DNA of 64,000 nucleotides from Enterovibrio sp045679545 (GTDB taxonomy: Bacteria; Pseudomonadota; Gammaproteobacteria; Enterobacterales; Vibrionaceae). The stretch is from the NCBI RefSeq assembly GCF_045679545.1, contig NZ_CP166194.1, positions 2,232,001 to 2,296,000 on the forward strand, given 5' to 3'. The notes below the pieces were generated by a model. It saw nothing but the letters and a program-made list of their open reading frames with translations, was not told where the DNA came from and ran no database searches. Positions 17,539 through 25,741 of this stretch are shown in pieces. The position numbers and the translations under genes were made by a program. Position 1 is the first letter of the stretch. Every line of letters begins with the position of its first letter.

Positions 17539-17552
17539 TTGATCTAAAACAA
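17539..17552. promoter_or_regulatory. FNR-box-like sequence
   Basis: TTGAT-CTAA-AACAA matches the FNR consensus TTGAT-N4-ATCAA at 9 of 10 positions, 13 bp after the palindrome. Oxygen control would suit a sulfur-compound sensing locus, but one weak site is not proof. Confidence 0.35.
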
Positions 17553-17619
17553 CATAAAGAAAGCGGTTATTTCAGGTATCATCCCCGCCAGTCGAGTTTG
17601 CCCTCTAGCGGTTCCCCTT

Positions 17620-19431
17620 TTGTCTGGATATTTATTGCGTCTGGTGCCCCTGTTTAGCATCAAGGCCGTTTTGCTTTTCGTTGTTAGTTTTAGCTGTTTT
17701 TGCGTCTGCCCAGTACGAGCCAGCGTGATCCAACATTACGATGTGGGCGTGCTTGCATTGCGCGGAGACGACCACGCCAAAACATCGTGGCTTCCGACGC
17801 TGGAATGGCTCGAATCGCAAATCCCAAATACAACATTTGATATCCACACATACGACTTTGACGAGTTGGATGATGCTTTCCGACACAACCAGCTCGACTT
17901 TCTGCTAACCAGCCCAGGACAAGCAACCAAGATTGCGCGTCAATACCAACTAAACTGGCTAGCGACGCAGAAAACCGCATACAGCAGCAATGCAACTCAC
18001 TCCATCGCCTCAGTGGTGGTTGTGCACCATGACTCGCCTTATAAAACATTGAAAGATATTGAACATGCATCCGTCGCGGCGGTGTCCGAAAAAGCGTTCG
18101 GGGGATTCTTGGCGCTTCGATATGAACTGGATAAAAGTGGCATATTCGGTCGTTCTTTTTACAAAAACATCCTGTTTACGGGGCCACCAACAGACAAACT
18201 GCTACTTGACGTGCTGGACAAGACATTGGATGTGGCCATTGTGCCTGCCTGTACGTTGGAAAATATGGCCAAAGAAGGCTTACTCGAACGGCATCAACTG
18301 CGAGTGCTAGACCGCAAGCACCCGCATGATTCGGTTTGCGCCGTCACAACGGCGCTTTATCCAAACTGGACGCTGGCCAAAACGGAACGTGCATCGAACG
18401 AGATCGGTAAAAAAGTCACCCAGGCCTTATTGTCACTCCCTGAATATTCAAAAGCGGCAGCAGCAGCGGGCAATATCGGCTGGACCCTGCCCGCCAGCTC
18501 AATGCGCGTAGACAAAGTATTTCAGCATCTTGATATGCACCCGCTTCAAGAAAGCTGGCAACAAGGGCTCATCAAGTGGCTCACCAAGAACCACTATATT
18601 GCGTTCGGTATCTTGTTGTTTCTTATTGTGCTCAACGCTTATCACTTCTGGTTGGAATACCATTTCAACCGAAGCAAAAAAGACTTAGAGCGCACGCTGT
18701 TTGATTTAAAAGAAAAAAACACCATGCTGGAGCATGCCCAGCGCACCATGATTGTTGGCGAACTTGGCAACAGCATTGCGCACGAAATCAATCAGCCATT
18801 AAGTACCATCAAGAACTATTCCGAAGGTATTCAACGTCGGCTAGATCAAGGTATGACCGCGGAAGAACTCGCGCCATTTCTTGGCAAGATCCACCAGCAA
18901 GTGGGTGTGGCGAGCGACATTGTGCAGCGCTTAAGAAGCCTAATTAAACGCACCCCGAGCGAGCGCGTTATCTGCGACCCTGCGGCATTTATTAGAGAGT
19001 CGTTAGAGCTTATTGCGTTTGATTATCAGGCACTCAAAATTGGCCTTAATTTCACGGTTGAGGGCACGCCGCTAGAAGGTGAATTTGACTACATCGGCAT
19101 GCAACAAGTGATGCTCAATTTGCTGCGAAATGCCAAAGAAGCGTGTCTCGCCAGCATGGATTGGGAGCAAGTATCCACCGTCAATGTCGAGCTTCTTTAT
19201 GGCGAAAATGACATTGTGATTCGCGTTGAAGATAACGGCGCGGGCTTAGAAGCCAGTGAAGAAAAAGTGAAAGAGCCCTTCTTCACCACCAAGAAGGACG
19301 GCCTTGGTCTTGGATTGGCAATCTGCCGTGACGTTATTGAAGCGCACAACGGATATTTCATGATCCAACCTGCCCGCCCAAATGGCTGCGAAGCCACTGT
19401 GGTCATACCCATCAAAAGAGAACTAGCATGA
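17620..19431 (+). CDS. TtrS-like sensor histidine kinase with periplasmic PhnD-type binding domain
   Basis: A 603-residue membrane kinase. A signal/anchor (about residues 12-33) is followed by a periplasmic substrate-binding domain of the PhnD/phosphonate type (about 40-310; for example DFLLTSPGQATKIAR and SIASVVVVHHDSPYKTLKDI). A membrane helix (about 325-345), a HisKA domain with the phospho-acceptor His388 in SIAHEINQPLSTI, and an HATPase domain (NLLRNAKEA, VEDNGAGL, GLGLGLAI) complete it. This is the layout of TtrS (tetrathionate) and ThsS (thiosulfate) sensors. The ligand is therefore likely a small oxyanion. The start is uncertain: no ATG exists near the beginning, and TTG 17620 has a weak ribosome site. 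The gene overlaps its response regulator by 4 bp. Confidence 0.85.
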   Translation: MSGYLLRLVPLFSIKAVLLFVVSFSCFCVCPVRASVIQHYDVGVLALRGDDHAKTSWLPTLEWLESQIPNTTFDIHTYDFDELDDAFRHNQLDFLLTSPGQATKIARQYQLNWLATQKTAYSSNATHSIASVVVVHHDSPYKTLKDIEHASVAAVSEKAFGGFLALRYELDKSGIFGRSFYKNILFTGPPTDKLLLDVLDKTLDVAIVPACTLENMAKEGLLERHQLRVLDRKHPHDSVCAVTTALYPNWTLAKTERASNEIGKKVTQALLSLPEYSKAAAAAGNIGWTLPASSMRVDKVFQHLDMHPLQESWQQGLIKWLTKNHYIAFGILLFLIVLNAYHFWLEYHFNRSKKDLERTLFDLKEKNTMLEHAQRTMIVGELGNSIAHEINQPLSTIKNYSEGIQRRLDQGMTAEELAPFLGKIHQQVGVASDIVQRLRSLIKRTPSERVICDPAAFIRESLELIAFDYQALKIGLNFTVEGTPLEGEFDYIGMQQVMLNLLRNAKEACLASMDWEQVSTVNVELLYGENDIVIRVEDNGAGLEASEEKVKEPFFTTKKDGLGLGLAICRDVIEAHNGYFMIQPARPNGCEATVVIPIKRELA

Positions 19432-20042
19432 TCAATACCAATACTGGCCCCGTTTACGTGGTGGATGACGAAGACGCAGTACGTGAGTCACTGGTTTTTA
19501 TGTTGGAAACCTACGGCTTAGCGATTCAAGATTTCGGCTCAGGGCAAGCCTTTCTCGAACACGTTGATATTCATCAGCCCGGTTGCATTGTGCTGGACAG
19601 CCGCATGCCTGAAATGCGTGGACAGGAGCTTCAAACCTTATTAAACGAGGCGCGAAGTCCGCTTTCTATCATCTTCTTAACCGGACATGGCGATGTACCC
19701 ATGGCGGTGGATGCGCTTAAAGAGGGTGCGGTCGATTTCTTTCAAAAACCGGTAGATGGCGACAAACTGGCCAAAGCCATCGACAAGGCGCTGTCACACT
19801 CTTTTCAGCGCGAAAGCCACGTTAACGTTGAGAAGAAATACAACAGCCTGACCGAGCGCGAAAAAGAAGTGCTGAAAGAGGTGCTAAAAGGGCAAACCAA
19901 CCAGCAAATGGCGAAGACACTGTGCGTTTCACTGCGCACCATTGAAGTTCACCGCGCCAACATGATGAAGAAATTCGAAGCCAGCAATGTGGCGGATTTG
20001 GTGCTCAAGCTGAGTACGCTTATTCAGCAGAATCGGTTGTAA
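19428..20042 (+). CDS. FixJ/TtrR-type response regulator (REC + LuxR HTH)
   Basis: A 204-residue transcription factor. The receiver domain has Asp13/Asp14, phospho-acceptor Asp57 (VLDSRMPEM), the LTGHGD threonine and the QKP lysine. The output domain is a LuxR-type helix-turn-helix (LTEREKEVLKEVLKG, then SLRTIEVHRANMMKKF). It overlaps the kinase by ATGA, so the two form a matched pair. It most likely controls the divergent rhodanese operon, by analogy with ttrSR and thsSR beside their target genes (inference). Confidence 0.9.
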   Translation: MINTNTGPVYVVDDEDAVRESLVFMLETYGLAIQDFGSGQAFLEHVDIHQPGCIVLDSRMPEMRGQELQTLLNEARSPLSIIFLTGHGDVPMAVDALKEGAVDFFQKPVDGDKLAKAIDKALSHSFQRESHVNVEKKYNSLTEREKEVLKEVLKGQTNQQMAKTLCVSLRTIEVHRANMMKKFEASNVADLVLKLSTLIQQNRL

Positions 20043-20069
20043 CGGTAAACGTCATTCATCGCTGAATCA

Positions 20070-20091
20070 GCAGACATAGCTATGCGTCTGC
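20070..20091. terminator. Hairpin between convergent genes
   Basis: GCAGAC ... GTCTGC (20070-20075 with 20086-20091) with additional inner pairing. It lies between the response-regulator stop and the stop of the converging unknown gene. No T-run, so weak. Confidence 0.35.
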
Positions 20092-20150
20092 CTCTCCACT
20101 AAATGAGGAAAAGCAGACGAAAAAGCGAGGAATTGATGGTATTCGTGGCG

Positions 20151-20861
20151 CTATGACATCCACGGCGAAGCTTGAGTTTTGGTTGCGCGTGGCTTTCTTT
20201 TCTTTTCAACCGTCACGACGCACATAAAGTCTTCGTGGAATCTTGCATCGTCTAGCATGCGTTTGGGAACGAATAGCCTGATGCGAGAATTGGCCAACAC
20301 AATTCCCTTGCTTTGGGAGGGCGCAGCGTCTGCGCCAATACAAGACAAATCGCCAGCCATCAGCTTCATGCCAGTATTAAGGACAACGCGACCATTTTGA
20401 CTGACGCTTCTCACCAATGGGAATCCAAAGAGCGTCAGGCTTTGATTGGAAACGGAGATGGTTTCCTCAAAAGATGCTTCAACATAAACTTTATCTGAAT
20501 GAATGATGGCAGAGAGCTCATCCACCTGCGTTTGTACCGAGGACGAAAACACCCACTGCCCTAACACAGGCTCCCACTTTCCACCCAGTTGCAAACAGCG
20601 CTTATACACAAACGTGTTTTTGCGCCCTGCAGATAGCATACATATTCCTATATCGCCCTGATCTTCAAACGCACAAGTCAATCGGAATACGGTTTCTTTG
20701 GTTTTATGTTGATAGCGATCCGTGATTTCTTCGACATGCAAATGGTGATCACCAAGCGGCAGGGTTTCACTCATCGCATCGACAACGATCCGGCAATAGC
20801 TTGTCCCTGTTTGGCACACATAGTATTGCTCTTTTTTTTCTAACACTTTGAATTCACGCAT
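20151..20861 (-). CDS. Unknown 236-residue protein, third gene of a replication-module-like cassette
   Basis: I do not recognise this protein. It is cytoplasmic, with no signal or membrane segment. It appears rich in beta strands, with several alternating hydrophobic runs (for example KVYVEASFEETISV and SQNGRVVLNTGMKLMAG), and ends in a basic tail (EKKRKPRATKTQASP) that could touch nucleic acid. The ATG at 20861 follows GTGAGTT. It lies 36 bp after the P-like gene and is transcribed with it. Nothing here defines a catalytic role. Confidence 0.6.
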   Translation of the reverse strand: MREFKVLEKKEQYYVCQTGTSYCRIVVDAMSETLPLGDHHLHVEEITDRYQHKTKETVFRLTCAFEDQGDIGICMLSAGRKNTFVYKRCLQLGGKWEPVLGQWVFSSSVQTQVDELSAIIHSDKVYVEASFEETISVSNQSLTLFGFPLVRSVSQNGRVVLNTGMKLMAGDLSCIGADAAPSQSKGIVLANSRIRLFVPKRMLDDARFHEDFMCVVTVEKKRKPRATKTQASPWMS

Positions 20862-20897
20862 TTTTAACTCACAAAATCGGAAGCAGGAGACAAACCA

Positions 20898-21755
20898 CTA
20901 ATGACTTTCATTCCCCTCATCATCAATGAATTGGGCTTCCCTTTGCTTACGCAATGCATTTAATTGCTTCAACCGTTCGCCCAATGGGCCTTGTGGCGTG
21001 AGTCCATCCTCCACACATTTATCAATGATCTTATCGATTCTCGACCGCTCAGGGTTAGCCGACGCATCAACAATCCCGGCTTCCTGCTCATCCAGCAACT
21101 TGTCACGATCAAACAGCATCACTTCCTCAAACGCTTCGATATAAAGCGTTCTAAATTCGTAAGCGATATTGCGTTCAGACAAGGTTCTCAGCTTGGCCGA
21201 TTTGCGGCTCTTGATGTACTTCTCAACGCGACTGGAAGGTTGCCCTATCGTTAAAATATTGGTGCGCGCTTCCAAGATTTCTTTGTCTGTAGGCGTTCTT
21301 GTTAGCGACTCAAAAACAGCAATTGACGGCGGCCACTCCTGCCCTTTGCGCAGTCGCTCTTCCAAGTTGTCTTTCAAACGGGTGTAACTATCCGCAGTTA
21401 ACGACGCGGCAAAACGCATCAGGTGATTGTCAGGCTCATCACCAAACTCCTGGCGAATGCGTCCTCGACCAAAACACGCGGTCATGTCATACCAGAATTT
21501 GAGTATTTTCTTTTGCTCGTTACCCGAAAAACTTTCCATTTTCCCTAGAGTGTTAGCCGAGAAAATATTGGCGGGCATGGTGAATGGCGTGTTAGTGCCA
21601 CTCGATTGACCTGCGCTAACACTTCTTCCTGACTCAACGCGCTTTGACGGCATAGAAGCTTGTTTAGCCTCCTGAGAAAGCGCTGCCGCTCTCGCATCGC
21701 CCGCGCGACGGAGATAGTCTTCAAAGGACTCTGTCATATTTTTCGGGGAACTCAT
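20898..21755 (-). CDS. Protein resembling phage P-type helicase loaders
   Basis: A 285-residue protein with a disordered, Ser-rich N-terminus (about 1-65) and a helical core. The segment from about 80 to 170 (KILKFWYDMTACFGRG, then RFAASLTADSYTRLKDNLEERL and GQEWPPSIAVFESLTR) recalls the lambda replication protein P family, in which a helical block is followed by WxPS..xF. Helical, charged repeats follow to the end. The ATG at 21755 has AGGTGG at ideal distance. It lies 9 bp after the HTH-like gene. The likeness is from pattern reading only and needs a profile search. If right, it would load DnaB helicase. Confidence 0.5.
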   Translation of the reverse strand: MSSPKNMTESFEDYLRRAGDARAAALSQEAKQASMPSKRVESGRSVSAGQSSGTNTPFTMPANIFSANTLGKMESFSGNEQKKILKFWYDMTACFGRGRIRQEFGDEPDNHLMRFAASLTADSYTRLKDNLEERLRKGQEWPPSIAVFESLTRTPTDKEILEARTNILTIGQPSSRVEKYIKSRKSAKLRTLSERNIAYEFRTLYIEAFEEVMLFDRDKLLDEQEAGIVDASANPERSRIDKIIDKCVEDGLTPQGPLGERLKQLNALRKQREAQFIDDEGNESH

Positions 21756-21764
21756 GCTGCCACC

Positions 21765-22505
21765 TTATTCGCTGTCGTCATCTTTAAAGTTGAAGTTTGA
21801 AATTTTCTCTTCAAGCTCCTCAAGCGCAGAACGTCTAAGAGGTTGAGGCGCATAGGATCTTTTGGTGTTTTGCTTGTAGTTCTTTTCCGAATGAAGATGC
21901 GAGTGCAATCGACTCGTTAATTCATCAAGAGAAAACAGATGCTGAGACGGATTTTCACGAACGCGTTCAACAAACGAAGACCACACATTGGTTTGATTGG
22001 CAAAGCCGCTTTTGAACATAATAAGCTCTGCCCAGTTCTCAATCACATTAGGCGAAAGTTCAAGCACATTAATGACTTTCCCTGATGTGGACTTGTTCAA
22101 AGGATTGATCTGAGAACGGTGGAACGACGAAATACGCGAAGGGTTACCTGGCGCATTTTGCTGCGAATGATAAGGCATGTCTTGTGTCGCATTGTTGGTC
22201 GACACATGGTTGGTTGACGCAGGGTCGAGATAAGAATCGAAATTCAATCTGCCTTTGATTTTGCCATCACTGCGGTAAGACGAGGTGCGCTTGTTAGTAC
22301 CGATGAGCGTTTGATCAACGCTAAGTTTACCAATCAAGTTATCAATGAGGCTTTCAGATGCACACATCATGGCCTTAAGCTCACTCATGCTTGTGATGAA
22401 AGCGCCATCCCGATCAGAAAGCTCGGCAAGTGCCACGAGCAACAACTTTTCTTCGGCTGTGACCGTTTTTCTGCACCATGCTTTTTCTATGTATTTCGAT
22501 GACAT
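21765..22505 (-). CDS. Unknown protein with N-terminal helix-turn-helix-like region, first gene of the cassette
   Basis: A 246-residue protein. Residues about 10-65 (KTVTAEEKLLLVALAELSDRDGAF, then TSMSELKAMMCASESLIDNLIGKL) look like the winged-helix start of plasmid and phage O-type replication proteins (HTH_36-like). A polar, Ser/Asn-rich linker follows (about 90-140), then a helical C-terminal part (NVIENWAELIMFKSGFANQTNVWSSFVERVREN) with some DnaT-like flavour. Function is not established. It opens a three-gene leftward unit. Its ATG at 22505 has only a weak ribosome site. Confidence 0.55.
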   Translation of the reverse strand: MSSKYIEKAWCRKTVTAEEKLLLVALAELSDRDGAFITSMSELKAMMCASESLIDNLIGKLSVDQTLIGTNKRTSSYRSDGKIKGRLNFDSYLDPASTNHVSTNNATQDMPYHSQQNAPGNPSRISSFHRSQINPLNKSTSGKVINVLELSPNVIENWAELIMFKSGFANQTNVWSSFVERVRENPSQHLFSLDELTSRLHSHLHSEKNYKQNTKRSYAPQPLRRSALEELEEKISNFNFKDDDSE

Positions 22506-22696
22506 TGATTTATACCATTTGCAGCCATTCGGATAGCGTTGTTACGCTAAAATCAAGCCTCAATTCTAGCAAATCTCACCAATGTTCACACTAGCAACTC
22601 GCCTGTTCGTGCTTAAACCCCTCAGAATAAAACCAAAGAAGTGATACAAGCGCAAAACAATCAACAAATGGCGAAAGTATGTTCATGCGAGACGTC

Positions 22697-23926
22697 TCAC
22701 TCTGTACGGTGTTGTTTTCTGCGCACGCAGAGACTCATCACCACCACTAGCCCTGCCAAAGCCACGTTTATCGACACTGGCCACAGCACATGAAACGCAA
22801 GGGTTAACGCCAGCAATGCTGCTAATCCATACCCGACAGTATGCGCCATCGCAATGTACCCAGATATTACCCCTTGGCTGGTCGGTAATAGATTCATAGC
22901 ACTCGCGGTGTAAGCGGGCACTAACATCGCACCGCCAATAGCGACCAGCACGCACGCTAGAGAAAACCCGCGCCAGTCTGGAATGAAAAACATGCTAAAC
23001 CCCACCAGCATTAAATTTCCTCCCAGTAGATACATGTTCTCGACACGCACACGTTTCTTTTTCACTACGAAAATCTGTGTCAACAAGGTGACGGCGGCGC
23101 TTAGGGTCAACAAATACCCAACGCCCTGTGTTGCCATGTCAAGCGAGATGCCAGCTTGAAGAATTAACAACGGTGACAAGGTGTATTGCATTAAACCAAT
23201 GGCCGCCGCGCCAAATGCGGCGGTAAGAAGGAAAAATAATAAGGAGACGGGAGGAAAGATCGCCACTTTGCGTGCCTCAGGATTATCCTGATGATGCGTT
23301 TTAAATTGTCGCTTAGGCTCTGCCAATTTGACGACAAATATCAACGCGATTAGCGGGAGTAACATTAAGACCATCAGGGGGGCAAGAGGATGAACAGAAA
23401 GCAACAACACCGCCAACAGTGGCCCACATAATCTGCCTGTACTCAGCCCTGCACTGATGGTTGTGATGGCTTCCAAACGCTGATTTTCACCCACACTCAT
23501 CACCGCCCAATGTTGGGCAGCAGGCACCATGCCAGCCACAGTGACTCCGTATATCACCCTCGCAATGATTAGCCCAATCACCAACAGCAAGGGCGATAAA
23601 AGCGCACTGTCGTAAAAAGACACGAACAGAAACATCAAACCAAAACTCAACGAGAAACCCATCAGCGCTTGCAGCAAGATAGCCTTTGGGCCATGCATGT
23701 CACTTTGTCGCCCCCAATAGGGAGAGGCAGGCAAAAACAGCACACTCCCTACGGCAATGATCATGCTCCACGTTGGCAAACTCAGCCCAGTCGTGAGCAC
23801 CAAGCCAGGCAATGACACCAACAACCCACCCTGCCCAAGCCCCATCAACGCTGCAATGGCGGCAATCACATTGAGTCGCGCAGAGGGATGTTCGGTATTT
23901 TTCTCGATCAATGATGATGTTTGCAT
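22697..23926 (-). CDS. MFS transporter, putative aerobactin exporter
   Basis: A 409-residue membrane protein with about twelve hydrophobic helices. The loop-2/3 MFS motif is present (PYWGRQSDMHGPK), as is RVIYGVTVAGMVPAAQHW in helix 5. It is divergent from the fhuCDB-like importer and shares a 106-bp promoter region containing a Fur-box-like site. MFS proteins linked to aerobactin loci (ShiF/IucE-like) export the siderophore, which makes export the best guess here. The assignment rests on context; the sequence alone shows only an MFS drug/solute antiporter type. Confidence 0.75.
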   Translation of the reverse strand: MQTSSLIEKNTEHPSARLNVIAAIAALMGLGQGGLLVSLPGLVLTTGLSLPTWSMIIAVGSVLFLPASPYWGRQSDMHGPKAILLQALMGFSLSFGLMFLFVSFYDSALLSPLLLVIGLIIARVIYGVTVAGMVPAAQHWAVMSVGENQRLEAITTISAGLSTGRLCGPLLAVLLLSVHPLAPLMVLMLLPLIALIFVVKLAEPKRQFKTHHQDNPEARKVAIFPPVSLLFFLLTAAFGAAAIGLMQYTLSPLLILQAGISLDMATQGVGYLLTLSAAVTLLTQIFVVKKKRVRVENMYLLGGNLMLVGFSMFFIPDWRGFSLACVLVAIGGAMLVPAYTASAMNLLPTSQGVISGYIAMAHTVGYGLAALLALTLAFHVLWPVSINVALAGLVVVMSLCVRRKQHRTE

Positions 23927-23990
23927 AACAAAATTCGCACAAGCTGACGTGTTTCAATGACATCAGATTAAAATACAAATACAATGCGGA

Positions 23991-24005
23991 TGCAAATCGT
24001 TATCA
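23991..24005. promoter_or_regulatory. Fur-box-like operator between exporter and fhuC
   Basis: TGCAAAT-C-GTTATCA matches the 7-1-7 Fur consensus TGATAAT-N-ATTATCA at 11 of 14 positions. It lies 28 bp upstream of the fhuC-like ATG and 65 bp from the MFS start, so it can repress both under iron-replete conditions. Confidence 0.65.
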
Positions 24006-24032
24006 TTCGAATTAATATTTAACAAATGGTTT

Positions 24033-24806
24033 ATGCCCATGTTTTTATTAGACGGCGTGTCCTTTCAGCCAGAAAACAAACACATTCTTCACCCCACATC
24101 ACTCGCCATCGCCAAGGGGAAAGTCACTACCTTGCTGGGCCACAATGGCAGCGGAAAATCGACCTTGCTCAAACTACTCAGCCGAAAAATCGCCCCGACA
24201 CAGGGCAACATTTTGCTGACGAATACGGCGTTAGATCAATTCAGTGCCAAGGAATTTGCGTTTCGCGTGGGCTACCTGCCTCAGCACCCCCCCATCACTG
24301 AGGGGGTGACCGTTTACGAGTTAGTGCAATTTGGGCGCTACCCATGGAAAGGCGTGTTGGGGCGATACAACGATGACGACCACCGAATTGTTGGTGAGGC
24401 CATCTCCGATGTGGGCTTGACGAGCATGAGCGAGCGCTTTGTCAGCACCCTGTCTGGCGGCGAACGTCAACGCGCATGGGTGGCCATGCTGCTTGCCCAA
24501 CAAAGCGAATGCATATTGCTCGATGAGCCGACGTCTGCTCTGGATGTTGCCCATCAATATGAATTGTTATCACTGATCCGCAACCTGAACACATCACGCG
24601 GTATCACCGTCATCATGGTGCTGCATGACATCAATATGGCTGCACGTTTCAGCGACACCCTCATTGCTTTGCATTCAGGTCGTGTGTTGGCGCAAGGCAG
24701 CCCTGACGATCTGATGACAGAAGCCACCCTCGCGTCAATTTACGGCATTCCACTTGGAAAATTCCAACACCCGCAAAGTGGACATACCATCACTTACGTT
24801 CTTTAA
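24033..24806 (+). CDS. fhuC: Ferric siderophore ABC transporter ATPase (FhuC-like)
   Basis: A 257-residue ATPase with Walker A GHNGSGKST (residues 36-44), signature LSGGERQRAWVAM, Walker B CILLDEPTSALD and H-loop VLHD. Its size and the LGRYNDDDHRIVGEA region match FecE/FhuC-type iron-siderophore ATPases. The first ATG (24033) is used; a second in-frame ATG lies at 24039. It opens the fhuC-D-B-like operon, with 20 bp to the binding-protein gene. Confidence 0.85.
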   Translation: MPMFLLDGVSFQPENKHILHPTSLAIAKGKVTTLLGHNGSGKSTLLKLLSRKIAPTQGNILLTNTALDQFSAKEFAFRVGYLPQHPPITEGVTVYELVQFGRYPWKGVLGRYNDDDHRIVGEAISDVGLTSMSERFVSTLSGGERQRAWVAMLLAQQSECILLDEPTSALDVAHQYELLSLIRNLNTSRGITVIMVLHDINMAARFSDTLIALHSGRVLAQGSPDDLMTEATLASIYGIPLGKFQHPQSGHTITYVL

Positions 24807-24826
24807 CACAATCAGGGAGTTACATT

Positions 24827-25741
24827 GTGCGCGTTTTAGGTTTGTTATTGCTTTTTTTCACCCCATCCCTTTATGCTCTTACCGTTGAGCATGAATTGGG
24901 TTCGACCACGATTGCATCCCCACCTAAAAAGGTGGTGGCACTGGATTGGGTGTTAACAGAAACCTTACTGTCTTTAGATGTGAAACCAACAGCAATAGCT
25001 GATGTGAAAGGCTATCGCGATTGGGTCGTTGAACCGGCCCTACCCACTGCTATCGAGGATGCAGGTTCACGCCGAGAGCCAAACCTTGAATACCTTGCCC
25101 AGCTCAAACCCGACCTCATCTTGATCAGCGCCAATCTCGCTGCGGTCTATCCACAACTGACTCAGATCGCACCCACGCTGGCTTTCAATGTGTATACCGA
25201 CCACAAAGCGCCACTGAACGCGCTCGAGCAACTCACGCGCACATTGGGCGCTGTTTTTAAAAAACAAGCCAAAGCGGAATCTGTCATTGCGCGGGTCAAC
25301 CAGCAAATCTTGGCAAACGAACACGCGCTAAAAACGGCTGCTCGTCCTCAGCAACAAGATCGCCAACACCAAGTGCTTGTGGTGCGCTTTATCGGTGATT
25401 CTCACGTTCGCATACATGGCAAAGGCTCCCTAATTGACGACACACTCACTAAGATGCAGATCACCAACAGTTGGCAATCTGAAACCAACAATTGGGGCTT
25501 TTCCACTGTGGCTATTGAGCAACTCGCGAGTCATCAGAAAACAACCTTGCTTTACCTTGGCCCCATGAAAGAAGCCGATCAGACGGCGGTATTTAGCACA
25601 CCTTTTTGGAAGGCCATGCAATTCACCCGTGATGATCAAGTGATCGCACTGCCGCCGATTTGGACCTTTGGCGGCTTGCTTGCCGCCGAACGCCTGAGCA
25701 ACCAGATCACCCAACAATTGCTGATAAACGCACAACTATGA
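24827..25741 (+). CDS. fhuD: Periplasmic ferric siderophore-binding protein (FhuD-like)
   Basis: A 304-residue exported protein, starting at GTG 24827 after CAGGGAG. A signal peptide (about 1-17) is followed by the two-lobed class III binding fold. Typical blocks are PPKKVVALDWVLTETLLSL, LKPDLILIS, and the C-terminal IWTFGGLLAAERLSNQI. FhuD-type proteins take hydroxamate-iron complexes, which agrees with aerobactin (a citrate-hydroxamate). Its stop overlaps the permease ATG (ATGA). Confidence 0.85.
   Translation: MRVLGLLLLFFTPSLYALTVEHELGSTTIASPPKKVVALDWVLTETLLSLDVKPTAIADVKGYRDWVVEPALPTAIEDAGSRREPNLEYLAQLKPDLILISANLAAVYPQLTQIAPTLAFNVYTDHKAPLNALEQLTRTLGAVFKKQAKAESVIARVNQQILANEHALKTAARPQQQDRQHQVLVVRFIGDSHVRIHGKGSLIDDTLTKMQITNSWQSETNNWGFSTVAIEQLASHQKTTLLYLGPMKEADQTAVFSTPFWKAMQFTRDDQVIALPPIWTFGGLLAAERLSNQITQQLLINAQL

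Larger units (their letters stand above)
17315..17619. promoter_or_regulatory. Divergent promoter region between rhodanese and sensor-kinase genes
   Basis: This 305-bp gap separates oppositely transcribed genes and must hold both promoters. It contains one strong palindrome and one FNR-like sequence (separate entries). No open frame worth reporting lies inside. Confidence 0.7.

Noticed and set aside
22636..22690. Short resemblance to the LuxR HTH segment of the response regulator (NQQMAK)
   Set aside because: Only about 25 bases match and the rest of the domain is missing; could be chance or a tiny relic, not enough to call.
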